Numbered from the stretch's first letter, positions 46,238 through 54,705 are shown. The stretch: DNA of 64,000 nucleotides from Hydrotalea flava (GCF_001623405.1 NZ_LUHG01000040.1:1-64000), one strand, 5' to 3'. The notes: generated by a model not told the origin, from the sequence alone. Numbers and translations are program-made.

Positions 46238-46603
46238 ATGAAATCAAAATATTTCAGTGTAATGGCGTTGCTGTTTGCAATGTCGTTCACAATTGCACAG
46301 GTTAGTTGTGCCCAAACACCTAATCCACAATCAAAAGCTTCAAATCCTAACGATACAACTGTTACTGTAAAAGTATCAGGCATAACCTGTTCTGGTGATT
46401 TAAAAATGATTGCCGACAATGTAGAGAAAATGAATGGCGTAAGCAGTTGTAAGCAAGTGGGTAAAATGTCAACTTCCACAAGCTTTGAAGTGAAATTTGA
46501 TGGCACAAAAATATCTTATTCAGAACTGGTAAAAGCCATTGAAGGTACGGCAAGCTGCGACCACCCAGACCAGCGGCCATATAAGGTAAAGGCAAAAAAT
46601 TAA
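46238..46603 (+). CDS. Periplasmic HMA-domain protein with a degenerate metal loop
   Basis: A signal sequence with a Cys near the cleavage site (QVSCAQ) is followed by an HMA fold: TVTVKVSGITCSGDLKMIAD, MNGVSSCKQVGKM and FEVKFDGTKISYSELVKAI. The MxCxxC loop reads ITCSGDL, so the second Cys is missing, but Cys residues at SSC and ASCDH lie close by. It is the second degenerate HMA protein in the island, beside that at 12528. It precedes the TlpA-like protein and TonB receptor, whose plug has a CC site. Confidence 0.8.
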   Translation: MKSKYFSVMALLFAMSFTIAQVSCAQTPNPQSKASNPNDTTVTVKVSGITCSGDLKMIADNVEKMNGVSSCKQVGKMSTSTSFEVKFDGTKISYSELVKAIEGTASCDHPDQRPYKVKAKN

Positions 46604-46620
46604 ATTCATTAACAAACAGT

Positions 46621-46652
46621 ATTGGCGCAGGTGTGAACATGCCTGTGCCAAT
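46621..46652 (+). terminator. Hairpin between the HMA protein and TlpA genes
   Basis: An 11-base stem (ATTGGCGCAGG with CCTGTGCCAAT, one G-T pair) with a 10-base loop. No T-run follows, so it may attenuate rather than end transcription. Confidence 0.5.
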
Positions 46653-46668
46653 ACCTAAACTCCGTCAA

Positions 46669-47172
46669 ATGAAAAAAATATTCATTTGCTTGTGCTTGTT
46701 AATGTTTTATTCATTTTCCTATGCACAAGCTGATACACTGCCACATGTACTTATTAAAAGGATTAGTGGTACTAAACTGTATGCTTCGGAATTAACAAAC
46801 AAAAACAAACCTGTTTTAATTGCTTTCTGGGCTACCTGGTGCAAATTCTGTTTGGCAGAGCTTTCGGCAATTTCATCCCAATACCAATTATGGAAAGACT
46901 CAACCGGTATAAAACTGGTTGCTATTTCTACAGATGAAGGAGTAACAGAAGAATACATCAAAAGCTTTACAGAACGCCGCAATTGGCCTTTTGAAATCTA
47001 TTGGGATTATAAAAAAGCTGTCAAGAAATCGCTTGGTATAGAGGAAATTCCTCACCTCTTGTTAGTTGATAACGGAGGTAGAATCATTTGGCAGAAAATT
47101 GGCTTCAACCCAGGTGATGAAACAATCATTTTCATAAAGCTTAAAGAGCTTTTACCAACTCAAAAAAATTAA
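46669..47172 (+). CDS. TlpA-like periplasmic thioredoxin
   Basis: From ATG 46669 a signal peptide (to YAQ) precedes a thioredoxin fold with FWATWCKFC (Cys58, Cys61) and the cis-Pro motif EEIPHLLLVDNGG. The arrangement is that of TlpA/ResA proteins, which reduce disulfides or deliver electrons to metal-binding proteins outside the cytoplasm. Here it would keep the Cys-rich proteins of the island reduced. The first in-frame ATG (46633) lies in the loop of a hairpin and is less likely. The TonB receptor follows after 3 bases. Confidence 0.85.
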   Translation: MKKIFICLCLLMFYSFSYAQADTLPHVLIKRISGTKLYASELTNKNKPVLIAFWATWCKFCLAELSAISSQYQLWKDSTGIKLVAISTDEGVTEEYIKSFTERRNWPFEIYWDYKKAVKKSLGIEEIPHLLLVDNGGRIIWQKIGFNPGDETIIFIKLKELLPTQKN

Positions 47173-47175
47173 GAG

Positions 47176-49404
47176 ATGAAGGTACTATATATAATAACTG
47201 CAATAATTTTTATGATGCCAGGCATTTCAGCCGCACAATCACTCAAAGGCAAAGTTGTAACTGAAAACAATAAACCACTTGCAGGCGCAAGTGTACATTG
47301 GTTAGATTTACCCAATGGAACTATTACCGACAGTCTTGGAATATTTGAGCTGCAATTTTCAAAAAACACAGTCAAAAAACTAGTCGTTAGTTATGTTGGT
47401 TACCGGTCTGACACTATTGCAATCAACAATGAAGAAGCAGTGGAAATCAGGCTTGCGGAGGGTAAGCAATTAGGTGAAGTTATAGTAACTGGAAAACGAC
47501 CCGGGATTTATATTTCAGAAATCAGCCCCATAAAAACCGAAGTAATAACAAAAGTGGAACTAAAAAAAGCCGCCTGCTGCGATTTGGCCGGTTGTTTTGA
47601 AACACAGGCGTCAGTTCAGCCACAAACTACCAATGTAATTACCAACTCTAAAGAATTACGAATACTTGGTTTATCCGGTGTTTACAACCAGGTGCTGATT
47701 GACGGGATGCCGATGATACAGGGACTTTCTTATACTTATGGCATCAGCAGCATACCGGGTACACTGGTTGACAATATTTATATTTCTAAAGGAGCAAACT
47801 CTGTGATACAGGGTTTTGAAAGCATAAGCGGTCAAATAAACGTAGAAACAAAAGAGCCTGATAACACCGATAAGCTTCTGTTGAATTTGTATGCAAATAG
47901 TTTTTTGGAAAAACATCTGAATGCCAACTATTCATTTAAATATAAGAAATGGAGTAGCCTTGCAGCATTTCATACAGTGCAACCTGCCAACAGGATTGAC
48001 AGGGATAATGATAAGTTTATGGACCTCCCCTTGCTTACCAGGTATATGATTTCAAACAAATGGAAATATGGAAATGACAGGGACTGGGGTTGGAGTTCCA
48101 GGATTGGTATCCGTTATCTGAATGAACAAAGAATTGGCGGGCAAACAAATTTTAATATCAATACAGATAAAGGCACTACAAATGCTTACGGCCAAACTGT
48201 AAATATTCAGCAACCTGAGTTATGGACAAAAACCAGTTATCGTTTCAACGATAAACATAAAATTACATTCATTGGGTCATCATTTTATCAAAATCAGCAC
48301 TCGTTTTTTGGTACTACAAAATACTCAGCCAGTCAAACAAATATTTATGCTAACCTGCAGTATGAATTATTGTACAAAGAAAAACACATACTAAAAACAG
48401 GTATAAGTTACAGGCATCTTTCTCTGAATGAGGATATTTCTTTTACAGCAAATCCGTTAAACAGAACCTTTGCAGGGAGATATCAAAGAATAGAAAATAT
48501 CCCTGGCATTTTCGCCGAAAATACATTTAACTGGAAAGGTGATAAGTTGGTTTGGATTACAGGCATTCGTGCAGATTTTCATAACCAGTTCGGCACTTAT
48601 ATCACTCCAAGAACTTTACTTAAATATGAAATAAAAGAAAATTCAACCTTCAGGGCATCTGTAGGCACAGGATGGAGAACTGTAAATCTCTTTAGTGAAA
48701 ATGTTGGTTTATTGGCAAGCTCAAGGGATATAGTTTTTACAGAGCAGTTAAAGCCGGAAAAAGCAATAAATTTTGGTGCAAATTTTACACAGAAGTTTGA
48801 TAGTAAAAATATTGAGGGATATATCAGTATTGATTATTACCGAACCCAATTTCAAAATCAGATTTTTCCTGATTATGATGCCAGCCCATCTAAAGCAATC
48901 ATTTCTAATTTCACTGGCAAATCAATTTCTGATGGTTTTCAGGTTGAAGCGTATTCAAAGTTTTTCAGTCGCTTTGAGGCTAAAGCAGCTTATGTGTATT
49001 TGGATGTGTACCGTAAAGTAAATGGGAGAAAATTTGTTCTTCCGTTTAATCCGGCACATAAAATTCTATCAACTCTTTCTTATAAGCCTTTAACCAGCAA
49101 ATGGCATTTAGATGTAAACATACATTGGTACGGAGTACAGCAATTGCCCAATACATCTGCTAATCCGCCGGAGTTTCAGCGGCCTCAAAAATCAAAACCA
49201 TTTACGCTTGTCAATGCACAGTTCACCAAAACATGGAAACAGTTTGAGGTATATGCAGGTTGTGAAAACATTTTTGACTTCAGGCAGCAACGGCCAATCA
49301 TAAGCTGGCAAAATCCTTTCAGTCCTTATTTTGATACATCTTCTGTTTGGGGGCCAACAAGAGGAAGAGAATTATATCTGGGAGTTAGATTTATGATAAA
49401 ATAA
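47176..49404 (+). CDS. TonB-dependent outer-membrane receptor with a Cys-Cys plug motif
   Basis: After a signal peptide, residues about 22-100 form a carboxypeptidase-regulatory-like domain (LKGKVVTENNKPLAGASVHW). A TonB-box-like region is followed by a plug domain (about 115-240) with KKAACCDLAGCFETQ, an unusual CC plus C group, and then IDGMPMIQGLSYTYG. The rest is a 22-strand barrel with a typical end of aromatic strand (YLGVRFMIK). It would bring a ligand across the outer membrane with TonB energy. Its position after TlpA and the HMA protein suggests a metal or metallophore as ligand. It ends the metal island. Confidence 0.85.
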   Translation: MKVLYIITAIIFMMPGISAAQSLKGKVVTENNKPLAGASVHWLDLPNGTITDSLGIFELQFSKNTVKKLVVSYVGYRSDTIAINNEEAVEIRLAEGKQLGEVIVTGKRPGIYISEISPIKTEVITKVELKKAACCDLAGCFETQASVQPQTTNVITNSKELRILGLSGVYNQVLIDGMPMIQGLSYTYGISSIPGTLVDNIYISKGANSVIQGFESISGQINVETKEPDNTDKLLLNLYANSFLEKHLNANYSFKYKKWSSLAAFHTVQPANRIDRDNDKFMDLPLLTRYMISNKWKYGNDRDWGWSSRIGIRYLNEQRIGGQTNFNINTDKGTTNAYGQTVNIQQPELWTKTSYRFNDKHKITFIGSSFYQNQHSFFGTTKYSASQTNIYANLQYELLYKEKHILKTGISYRHLSLNEDISFTANPLNRTFAGRYQRIENIPGIFAENTFNWKGDKLVWITGIRADFHNQFGTYITPRTLLKYEIKENSTFRASVGTGWRTVNLFSENVGLLASSRDIVFTEQLKPEKAINFGANFTQKFDSKNIEGYISIDYYRTQFQNQIFPDYDASPSKAIISNFTGKSISDGFQVEAYSKFFSRFEAKAAYVYLDVYRKVNGRKFVLPFNPAHKILSTLSYKPLTSKWHLDVNIHWYGVQQLPNTSANPPEFQRPQKSKPFTLVNAQFTKTWKQFEVYAGCENIFDFRQQRPIISWQNPFSPYFDTSSVWGPTRGRELYLGVRFMIK

Positions 49405-49563
49405 AAAAGGGTTCCTAAATCAACAGGATGTAATTATATAATATGGATGGTGATGTACTCCCTATCCTTCTTGCCTTTAGTTGGCGGCCCGCTGTACAAA
49501 CAGTGATTCGCATGAACTATCATTTCAACTGGCAGGTTTTCAATTTGAGGTAAGCAGTTACAT

Positions 49564-49992
49564 TTAACCATCAGCATAAATGGCAATAGCACCTTTCTCA
49601 AATGCTGAACTCATAATCTTCAGAGGTAATTTACCTGGACAGTATTTTGTTGTTTCTATCAGATAAACAACTCTCAGGTTGGTAAGTGGTTTTAGCCATT
49701 TCAGATACTCCTGAAGATGTTCCGCAATTTGCCTGACCTTTGTATTAGGCTTCTCTTTTATTACAAGCACAAATATGCCATTCTTTTCATTAGTCAGAAA
49801 TCTGGCTGCTTTCAGCATTGCACCCAAATATCCTTTGCGGCTGGTGCCTGTATCACATTCCATAATGATATAATCATTTTCCTTTTTTAAAACAGTATCG
49901 GGTTTATATCCTTTAGCAAGCTGACCGCCTGAATTTAGAACTGAATAGCCTTCGGCATTGTGCAAGAGATTCTTAAATAACTTGTCTTTCAT
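49564..49992 (-). CDS. Small PD-(D/E)xK-like putative nuclease
   Basis: A 142-residue protein with a pattern like a restriction-type nuclease core: Pro31-Asp32 in KPDTVL, Glu45 and Asp47 in IIMECDTGTS, and Lys53. A following alpha helix (YLGAMLKAARFL) and strand (GIFVLVIK) fit the fold. The usual ExK is replaced by ExD with a later Lys, so activity is uncertain. It lies 49 bases downstream of the DUF262/HNH gene on the same strand, so the two could form a two-gene restriction-like defence unit. Confidence 0.55.
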   Translation of the reverse strand: MKDKLFKNLLHNAEGYSVLNSGGQLAKGYKPDTVLKKENDYIIMECDTGTSRKGYLGAMLKAARFLTNEKNGIFVLVIKEKPNTKVRQIAEHLQEYLKWLKPLTNLRVVYLIETTKYCPGKLPLKIMSSAFEKGAIAIYADG

Positions 49993-50041
49993 TTGTTCCT
50001 GTATAAACTATGGCTTGATATTCTGTAAAGTAAAGAAGATT

Positions 50042-51739
50042 CTATTTCAAGTGTGTCAAAATACAATTCAATATCAGACTTGCTCTTGCAGTAGCAAATT
50101 CTTCAAATCTATCCTCTGTCCACAAGGTTTCATCAGCAGGAATTAAATGTCGCTTTACAAAAGCTGCTTTATCTGTTACATGATTATTAATCCAGTCTTT
50201 GAAAGGGCTTGCATTTTTTAATCCTCTGTTAGTGCTGAAATCTATTAGTTGAGAGTTTCTGATACTATTGATTTTTGCTGATTCAATCTTTAGAGATTCT
50301 AATATTGATTTAGGCATGATGTGGTCAATATCATTTATTCTAATAGTCTGTCCTCTGTCGCACATCAGGTAATAAACAAATGAACTTTCTAATTCATCGA
50401 GGTTATCGATAGTATAAGTTCTGGTAAACGTAATTGGATGGTCTGTATAAACCTGGAACAATTCATCGGTTGGGAAATCTTTGTTCTTAAAATGCTGCAT
50501 CTTATCTAATAGCTTACGGATGCCTGTTTTGTATGGTATCCATCCAGCGCCTTTACTTTTGAAAACCCCATTAATAAGTGAATGGTAAATCCATTTTTCC
50601 ATTTTAGGATACTCTGTATTTTTAGCATCAAAATTGGCAAAGAATCTACCCAGTTCAGCATCGCTTATTTGCTTATGAAAAAGATGATAAGCAATAAAAA
50701 ACAATGGAATAAAAGAACGGTTACCATCCTTATAGTAGTAATATAATTTTGAATTGATAAGAAAATCCTTGAGGCATTTCAGAGTAATTTTAATCCTATC
50801 CCTGTTTTTTATAGCAAATTGAGCATCGGCTGCTTCAATTGCAGCCATCTCTTTTTTGTGATTGTCCTGCAGCAGGAAAATCAATTTAATAAGATTATCC
50901 TGTGTTAGTCCAATTTCTTCATAGCTCTTTAAGGTTTCTTCTAAAAAACCTTCCATCTCCCATTCAAATCCTTTGAGCACAGAAGCTACCAAATCAAACG
51001 AAGAAAGCTTTGTGCCGCCATCGTTCAATCTTCGGAATAACTCAACGATTCTTTGTTTATTGGTTATTTCATCAAATGACTTATTCACTGACACTTTTGA
51101 AATACCAAGACAATCCGCTGTCAAGGTATTCTTGTAAAACGCTTTTATGTTTTTTTCAACATGTTTTGTTTGAATAGCATCCTGTATATTTTGTACCTTT
51201 ATTATTTCTTCAGCAACCTGGTCTTCATCGTTGGTGTCTTTTAATCTTTTTAGCAAGGAACTGGCAAGATACCAGTTATGTTCAGGTATTGTTCTGTCTT
51301 CATTTCCCTTTGACTGTTTCGGAAGTTTACTTTCTTCCTTTTCAAACTTAAATTCAAATTCAGTATTATAATCACTGAACAAGTCAAAATATAAAACTTT
51401 GCCATTAAAACTCCCTTTTAGCCCTATATAAAAGGATTGCAATCGCTGTTGCCCGTCAATAACGAAATTTTGTAATTGGGTTAGAGTATCTACTTGTCTT
51501 GAATTTATGATGCCACCATCTTTTGTAAATGTCCTGTAATTAAAAAGTGGTTTACTTCCCTTTTCTTCCTCAATCACCATAATGCCGCCAAAAGAGTCAC
51601 CTTTCAATAATGTATCAAACAGCAGTTCCATTTTTTCCTCATCCCAAACCAGTCTTCGCTGAATAACGGGGAGAACAAATTTTTCCTCTTCTATTTCGTT
51701 GATTACGTCTGATATTTTATATGATTTCCAGATTGCCAT
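50042..51739 (-). CDS. DUF262 / HNH restriction-like protein (GmrSD family)
   Basis: The N-terminal domain is DUF262: VLPVIQRRLVWDEEKMELL and then the key motif DGQQR at 95-99, the nucleotide-using ParB-like site of GmrS. The C-terminal 150 residues are an HNH nuclease of DUF1524 type (NDIDHIMPKS near 470, then NSIRNSQLI and TNRGLKNASPF). Together they make a one-protein GmrSD-like enzyme, a type IV system that cuts modified phage DNA. The middle part is long and helical. Its product is likely expressed with the nuclease-like protein after it. Repeat family 2 lies just upstream of its start. Confidence 0.85.
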   Translation of the reverse strand: MAIWKSYKISDVINEIEEEKFVLPVIQRRLVWDEEKMELLFDTLLKGDSFGGIMVIEEEKGSKPLFNYRTFTKDGGIINSRQVDTLTQLQNFVIDGQQRLQSFYIGLKGSFNGKVLYFDLFSDYNTEFEFKFEKEESKLPKQSKGNEDRTIPEHNWYLASSLLKRLKDTNDEDQVAEEIIKVQNIQDAIQTKHVEKNIKAFYKNTLTADCLGISKVSVNKSFDEITNKQRIVELFRRLNDGGTKLSSFDLVASVLKGFEWEMEGFLEETLKSYEEIGLTQDNLIKLIFLLQDNHKKEMAAIEAADAQFAIKNRDRIKITLKCLKDFLINSKLYYYYKDGNRSFIPLFFIAYHLFHKQISDAELGRFFANFDAKNTEYPKMEKWIYHSLINGVFKSKGAGWIPYKTGIRKLLDKMQHFKNKDFPTDELFQVYTDHPITFTRTYTIDNLDELESSFVYYLMCDRGQTIRINDIDHIMPKSILESLKIESAKINSIRNSQLIDFSTNRGLKNASPFKDWINNHVTDKAAFVKRHLIPADETLWTEDRFEEFATARASLILNCILTHLK

Positions 51740-51794
51740 AAACAGTTAGTTATTGAATTGCTAATTTAGACTGATTTTCTTAATTATCAGGGAG

Positions 51795-51936
51795 ACCCGG
51801 CACAGTCCTTCTGCCTTTTCAAACATTCTCCTTTATTATGACAGATGGCAGAACCACTGTGCCGGACAATGAACTCAGCAATTGAGTTTGGCTATCGGCA
51901 GATATACATAACCTGTCCTGCCAAACACAATTCCAG
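51795..51936. repeat. Structured repeat family 2, copy A
   Basis: The first hairpin: CCGGCACAGT at 51797-51806 pairs with ACTGTGCCGG at 51856-51865, and TTCTGCC at 51809-51815 with GGCAGAA at 51847-51853, across a CC/CC internal loop. The second: AATTG-a-GTTTGGC at 51880-51892 pairs with GCCAAAC-a-CAATT at 51920-51932. Copy B at 52573-52724 has the same layout. Confidence 0.75.
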
Positions 51937-51954
51937 ATAAATAAAGAAGCCATA

Positions 51955-51962
51955 TACATTTG
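51955..51962 (+). promoter_or_regulatory. Putative -7 promoter element for the cyclotransferase gene
   Basis: TACATTTG matches TAnnTTTG, 21 bases before the ATG at 51984 and right after repeat copy A. No -33 TTTG lies at the usual distance. Confidence 0.4.
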
Positions 51963-51983
51963 TAATCTAATCCTGAATGCTAT

Positions 51984-52487
51984 ATGTTGATTTTTGCTTA
52001 CGGCTCAAATATGAATCTGAACAGGCTTACAAAAAGGGTTCCTTCGGCAGTGAAGGTTACCAACGCATTTCTTCCGGGATACAGATTAGTTTGTAACAAA
52101 GTAAGCAAGGATGGTTCTGCAAAAGCCAATATTATAAAGATTGATAATCTTGCTGAATTGGTTTGGGGAGTGTTGTTCACCATTAATAGTAATGAAAAAT
52201 ATTTGCTTGATAAAGCAGAAGGTTTAGGCATGGGTTACAATGAAGATATATTGACTTTTTTTGATGACATCAACAATACTTACACTGCCCAGGTTTATAT
52301 TGCCGACAGTAACTCTATAGATAATACTTTGCTACCGTATGATTGGTATAAAGAATTTATTATAAGCGGTGCAATCCAAAATAAATTACCTGCTGAATAT
52401 ATTTCACAACTACAATCTATTATTTGCATTCGTGACCATGATGAAGAAAGAAGAACAAAAAACTATTCTATTCTTTCAGGAAAGTAG
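51984..52487 (+). CDS. Gamma-glutamylcyclotransferase-like protein
   Basis: A 167-residue GGCT/AIG2-like fold. FAYGSNM near residue 4 is the family's substrate loop, and the catalytic Glu is probably in LLDKAEGLGMGY. Such enzymes release pyroglutamate (5-oxoproline) from gamma-glutamyl compounds, or undo gamma-glutamyl linkages on small molecules. In this region it is a lone gene flanked by two copies of a structured repeat (51795-51936, 52573-52724), like a cassette. The meaning of that arrangement is unknown. Confidence 0.8.
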   Translation: MLIFAYGSNMNLNRLTKRVPSAVKVTNAFLPGYRLVCNKVSKDGSAKANIIKIDNLAELVWGVLFTINSNEKYLLDKAEGLGMGYNEDILTFFDDINNTYTAQVYIADSNSIDNTLLPYDWYKEFIISGAIQNKLPAEYISQLQSIICIRDHDEERRTKNYSILSGK

Positions 52488-52572
52488 TATTTTTTTGTTA
52501 CCGGCTTTTAAATCTTTGTGCATCTTCCGGTGCGACGCTCCGTTCATCGTTCTGTTCTTCTATCATCAATAG

Positions 52573-52724
52573 ACCCGGCGCAATCCTTTCTCCATTTATA
52601 TAAATCGTTACTCCTTCGTCATAACGAAACGGCGAAACCATTGCACCGGATAAAGATTATTGGGAATTGAGATTGGCTTCTCCACCAGATTCCAGAAATC
52701 GCTCCTGCCAAACACAATTCCAGG
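52573..52724. repeat. Structured repeat family 2, copy B
   Basis: CCGGCGCAAT at 52575-52584 pairs with ATTGCACCGG at 52640-52649 with one mismatch, and TTTCTCC with GGCGAAA. The second hairpin: GGAATTG-a-GATTGGC at 52663-52677 with GCCAAAC-a-CAATTCC at 52707-52721. Two stem pairs differ from copy A as G-C to A-T and A-T to G-C, keeping pairing. Confidence 0.75.
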
Positions 52725-52828
52725 CATTCATATATTCCTGATACTTTAAAGAATACCCCTATCATTTCGCAAATAAGAATCCATAAATAGTAATAACCCG
52801 TTTTGTAAGAAAATGGGCAAAAGCGAAA

Positions 52829-52952
52829 GCGAAGCTATGCGGCTGCGATAATGATTTATCAAAGTGCAAAAAGACTACGGCATAAACAAGAATATACCAC
52901 ACTACTTACGATTTTATTTATTCCGTTTCCTTTTTGCTTCCATGCAGCCGCC
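52829..52952. promoter_or_regulatory. Hairpin leader upstream of ssb
   Basis: Outer stem GCGGCTGC (52839-52846) with GCAGCCGC (52944-52951). Inner stem CGGCATAAA (52878-52886) with TTTATTCCG (52917-52925), one C/T mismatch, and a 30-base loop. The inner stem, its mismatch and its loop length recur exactly in the leader of radC. It may act as a promoter, an RNA leader or a single-strand promoter. Confidence 0.55.
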
Positions 52953-53058
52953 TTACTGTAATGCTTTCTTTTTTTCCATTTTTTCTTTTACAAAACATTT
53001 TTTTTCATCATCAGAACACAATTAAACAATCATTTTTTAAACATTTAAAAATTCAGTT

Positions 53059-53457
53059 ATGGAAATCATCGGAAGAATTACAGCAGACGCAACCATTATC
53101 GAAACAAAAGCAGGGAAAAAAGTGGTGAACTTTTCCATTGCTATTAATGACACTTACAAAGCAAAAGGCAGTACCGAAGTACAAAAAATTGTAACCTATG
53201 TAAACTGTTCGTACTGGATTAATCCGGGTGTATCGTCTTATTTAACCAAAGGTACTTTGGTAGAATGTTATGGCCGTATTAGTGCAAACGCCTGGACGAA
53301 CAAAGAAGGCGAAGTAAAAGCCAGTCTTACATTCCATGTAAATACCATCAAACTGCATGGCCGTTCTACTGGTGGTAATGCAACACCTGCACCTGTAGTG
53401 CCAATGAACACCACACCTGCGGCAGTTTCAGAAGTTGCAGAGGATTTACCATTTTAA
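53059..53457 (+). CDS. ssb: Single-stranded DNA-binding protein
   Basis: A 132-residue SSB with the OB fold (MEIIGRITADATIIETKAG; VVNFSIAINDTYKAK; YVNCSYWI; GRISANAWTNKEGEVKASL) and the acidic C-terminal tip EDLPF that recruits DNA-processing partners. The linker is short and Pro/Thr/Ala-rich. It is the element's own copy, as carried by many plasmids and conjugative elements, and would coat single-stranded DNA during transfer. Its ATG follows a structured leader and a terminator follows at once. Confidence 0.9.
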   Translation: MEIIGRITADATIIETKAGKKVVNFSIAINDTYKAKGSTEVQKIVTYVNCSYWINPGVSSYLTKGTLVECYGRISANAWTNKEGEVKASLTFHVNTIKLHGRSTGGNATPAPVVPMNTTPAAVSEVAEDLPF

Positions 53458-53464
53458 CTTTCAT

Positions 53465-53490
53465 GGCATCCCGTCAAACGGCGGGATGCC
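53465..53490 (+). terminator. Terminator after ssb
   Basis: Stem GGCATCCCG with CGGGATGCC, 8-base loop, then a T-rich run. Confidence 0.75.
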
Positions 53491-53523
53491 TTTCATTTTT
53501 TAATCATTCAAAAAATTATAACT

Positions 53524-54558
53524 ATGGCACACAATATCAATTTTAATGAACAAACAGGTAAACACAGTTTCTTTTCAGTAAATGAAAAGGCATGGCATGG
53601 TTTGGGGCAAATTGTACAGGATTATCCCACCAGTAAAGAAGCATTGCAATTTGCAGGGCTTGATTTTGAAGTTTCCAAAAGACCTAATATTCACAGATTG
53701 GATAATGGAAACGAAATAGTTTCCAACAGTTCTTTTTATACTTACCGCCCTGATACCAACGCCATATTGGGTGACCGTTTGGGTAAAGATTATGAAGTAG
53801 TACAAAATGCAGATGCCTTTAGTTTTTTTGATGCTATTGTAGATGGTGATGGCATCCAATACGAAACCGCAGGAGCATTAGGCAAAGGCGAGAAGATTTT
53901 TATAACAGCCAAACTTCCCGGTTATATCAAAGTGGGCAATGATGATATGATTGAAAAGTATTTATTTCTTACCACTTCGCATGATGGTTTTGGAAGCATC
54001 ATGGCGGCATTTACACCTACAAGAATTGTTTGTAACAATACCCTCAGTGCCGCTTTGAGAAACTGTAGTAATTCCGTTAAAATTCGTCATACTGCCAATG
54101 CGAAAGAACGGCTGGAGGAAGCTCACAAAGTAATGGGAATATCTAACCAGCTTTCTGTACAGTTAGAAGGGATTTTTAACCAATGGGCAAAGGTTCGTAT
54201 TACCGATAAGGAAGTACAGAAGCTAATACAAATGGCGATGGTTCCTAATAAAGAGGTATTGCAAAACATTCAGAAAGGAGAACTGGATGAACTGAGTACT
54301 TGTTTTAAAAATATGTGTGATGATGTGTATGAATATAACATGAGCAGCCTATCGCAGCAATACGAAACCACAAAAGGAACGGTGTTTGGAGCTTACAACG
54401 CTATTACCGGCTATTTTCAGAATGTAAGAAATTACAAAGATGATGAAGCCAAAATGAAATCCTTATTGTACGGAGGAACGGCACAGTTAAGAACACAAAA
54501 AGCCTTTCAACTTTGTGAGGATTTTGTAAAGAGTGAAATGGTGGGTATTTATAATTGA
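53524..54558 (+). CDS. DUF932 phage/plasmid-like protein
   Basis: A 344-residue DUF932 protein: KAWHGLGQIVQDYPTSKEAL near the start, PDTNAILGDRLGKDYEVVQN, and then LTTSHDGFGSIMAAFTPTRIVCNNTLSAAL in pieces, all typical of the plasmid/phage form (TIGR03299). Its function is unknown, but it is nearly always carried on plasmids, phages and conjugative elements with ssb and radC. It has no membrane or signal part. Two strong hairpins follow the stop. Confidence 0.85.
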   Translation: MAHNINFNEQTGKHSFFSVNEKAWHGLGQIVQDYPTSKEALQFAGLDFEVSKRPNIHRLDNGNEIVSNSSFYTYRPDTNAILGDRLGKDYEVVQNADAFSFFDAIVDGDGIQYETAGALGKGEKIFITAKLPGYIKVGNDDMIEKYLFLTTSHDGFGSIMAAFTPTRIVCNNTLSAALRNCSNSVKIRHTANAKERLEEAHKVMGISNQLSVQLEGIFNQWAKVRITDKEVQKLIQMAMVPNKEVLQNIQKGELDELSTCFKNMCDDVYEYNMSSLSQQYETTKGTVFGAYNAITGYFQNVRNYKDDEAKMKSLLYGGTAQLRTQKAFQLCEDFVKSEMVGIYN

Positions 54559-54564
54559 CGATTA

Positions 54565-54651
54565 TTAAGGGGCATTGCAAAATGCCCCTTAAACTTGTAA
54601 AAAAGCTGCCCCGCAACATCGTGGTAGAGTTTACAAAATGGCGGGGCAGCT
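54565..54651 (+). terminator. Two strong hairpins after the DUF932 gene
   Basis: First: a perfect 12-base stem (TTAAGGGGCATT with AATGCCCCTTAA) with a GCAA tetraloop, 54565-54592. Second: an 11-base stem (AGCTGCCCCGC with GCGGGGCAGCT), 54604-54651. The first loop is of GNRA type. The pair may stop transcription or form a small stable RNA. Confidence 0.6.
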
Positions 54652-54657
54652 TGAGGT

Positions 54658-54689
54658 TTTGGTGATAATAGATTGTAATGGTAAATTTG
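54658..54689 (+). promoter_or_regulatory. Bacteroidota promoter for the caspase-like gene
   Basis: TTTG at 54658-54661 and TAAATTTG at 54682-54689 are separated by 20 bases, a textbook match to TTTG-N19-21-TAnnTTTG. The transcript would start near 54696. Confidence 0.65.
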
Positions 54690-54705
54690 GATAATGCACT
54701 ATGCT

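Larger units (their letters stand above)
52488..53058. other. 571-base gap with structured DNA but no gene
   Basis: No convincing coding frame is present; the frames seen here are shadows. The stretch holds family-2 repeat copy B (52573-52724), a short stem (CCCGTTTT with AAAATGGG near 52800), the hairpin leader of ssb (52829-52952) and a final T- and A-rich part before the ssb start. Confidence 0.7.

Noticed and set aside
49405-49563. Gene or terminator in the gap between the convergent TonB receptor and nuclease-like genes
   Set aside because: No frame and no convincing hairpin with a T-run was found.
51795-52724. Family-2 repeats as integron attC sites around a gene cassette
   Set aside because: attC sites have RYYYAAC on the 5' side and GTTRRRY on the 3' side. 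Here the order is reversed (GTTTGGC first, GCCAAAC later) and the boxes do not match. No integrase is visible.
52369-53128. Short frames at 52369-52572 and 52934-53128
   Set aside because: They cross a repeat or the ssb start, have no plausible start context and no protein-like composition.
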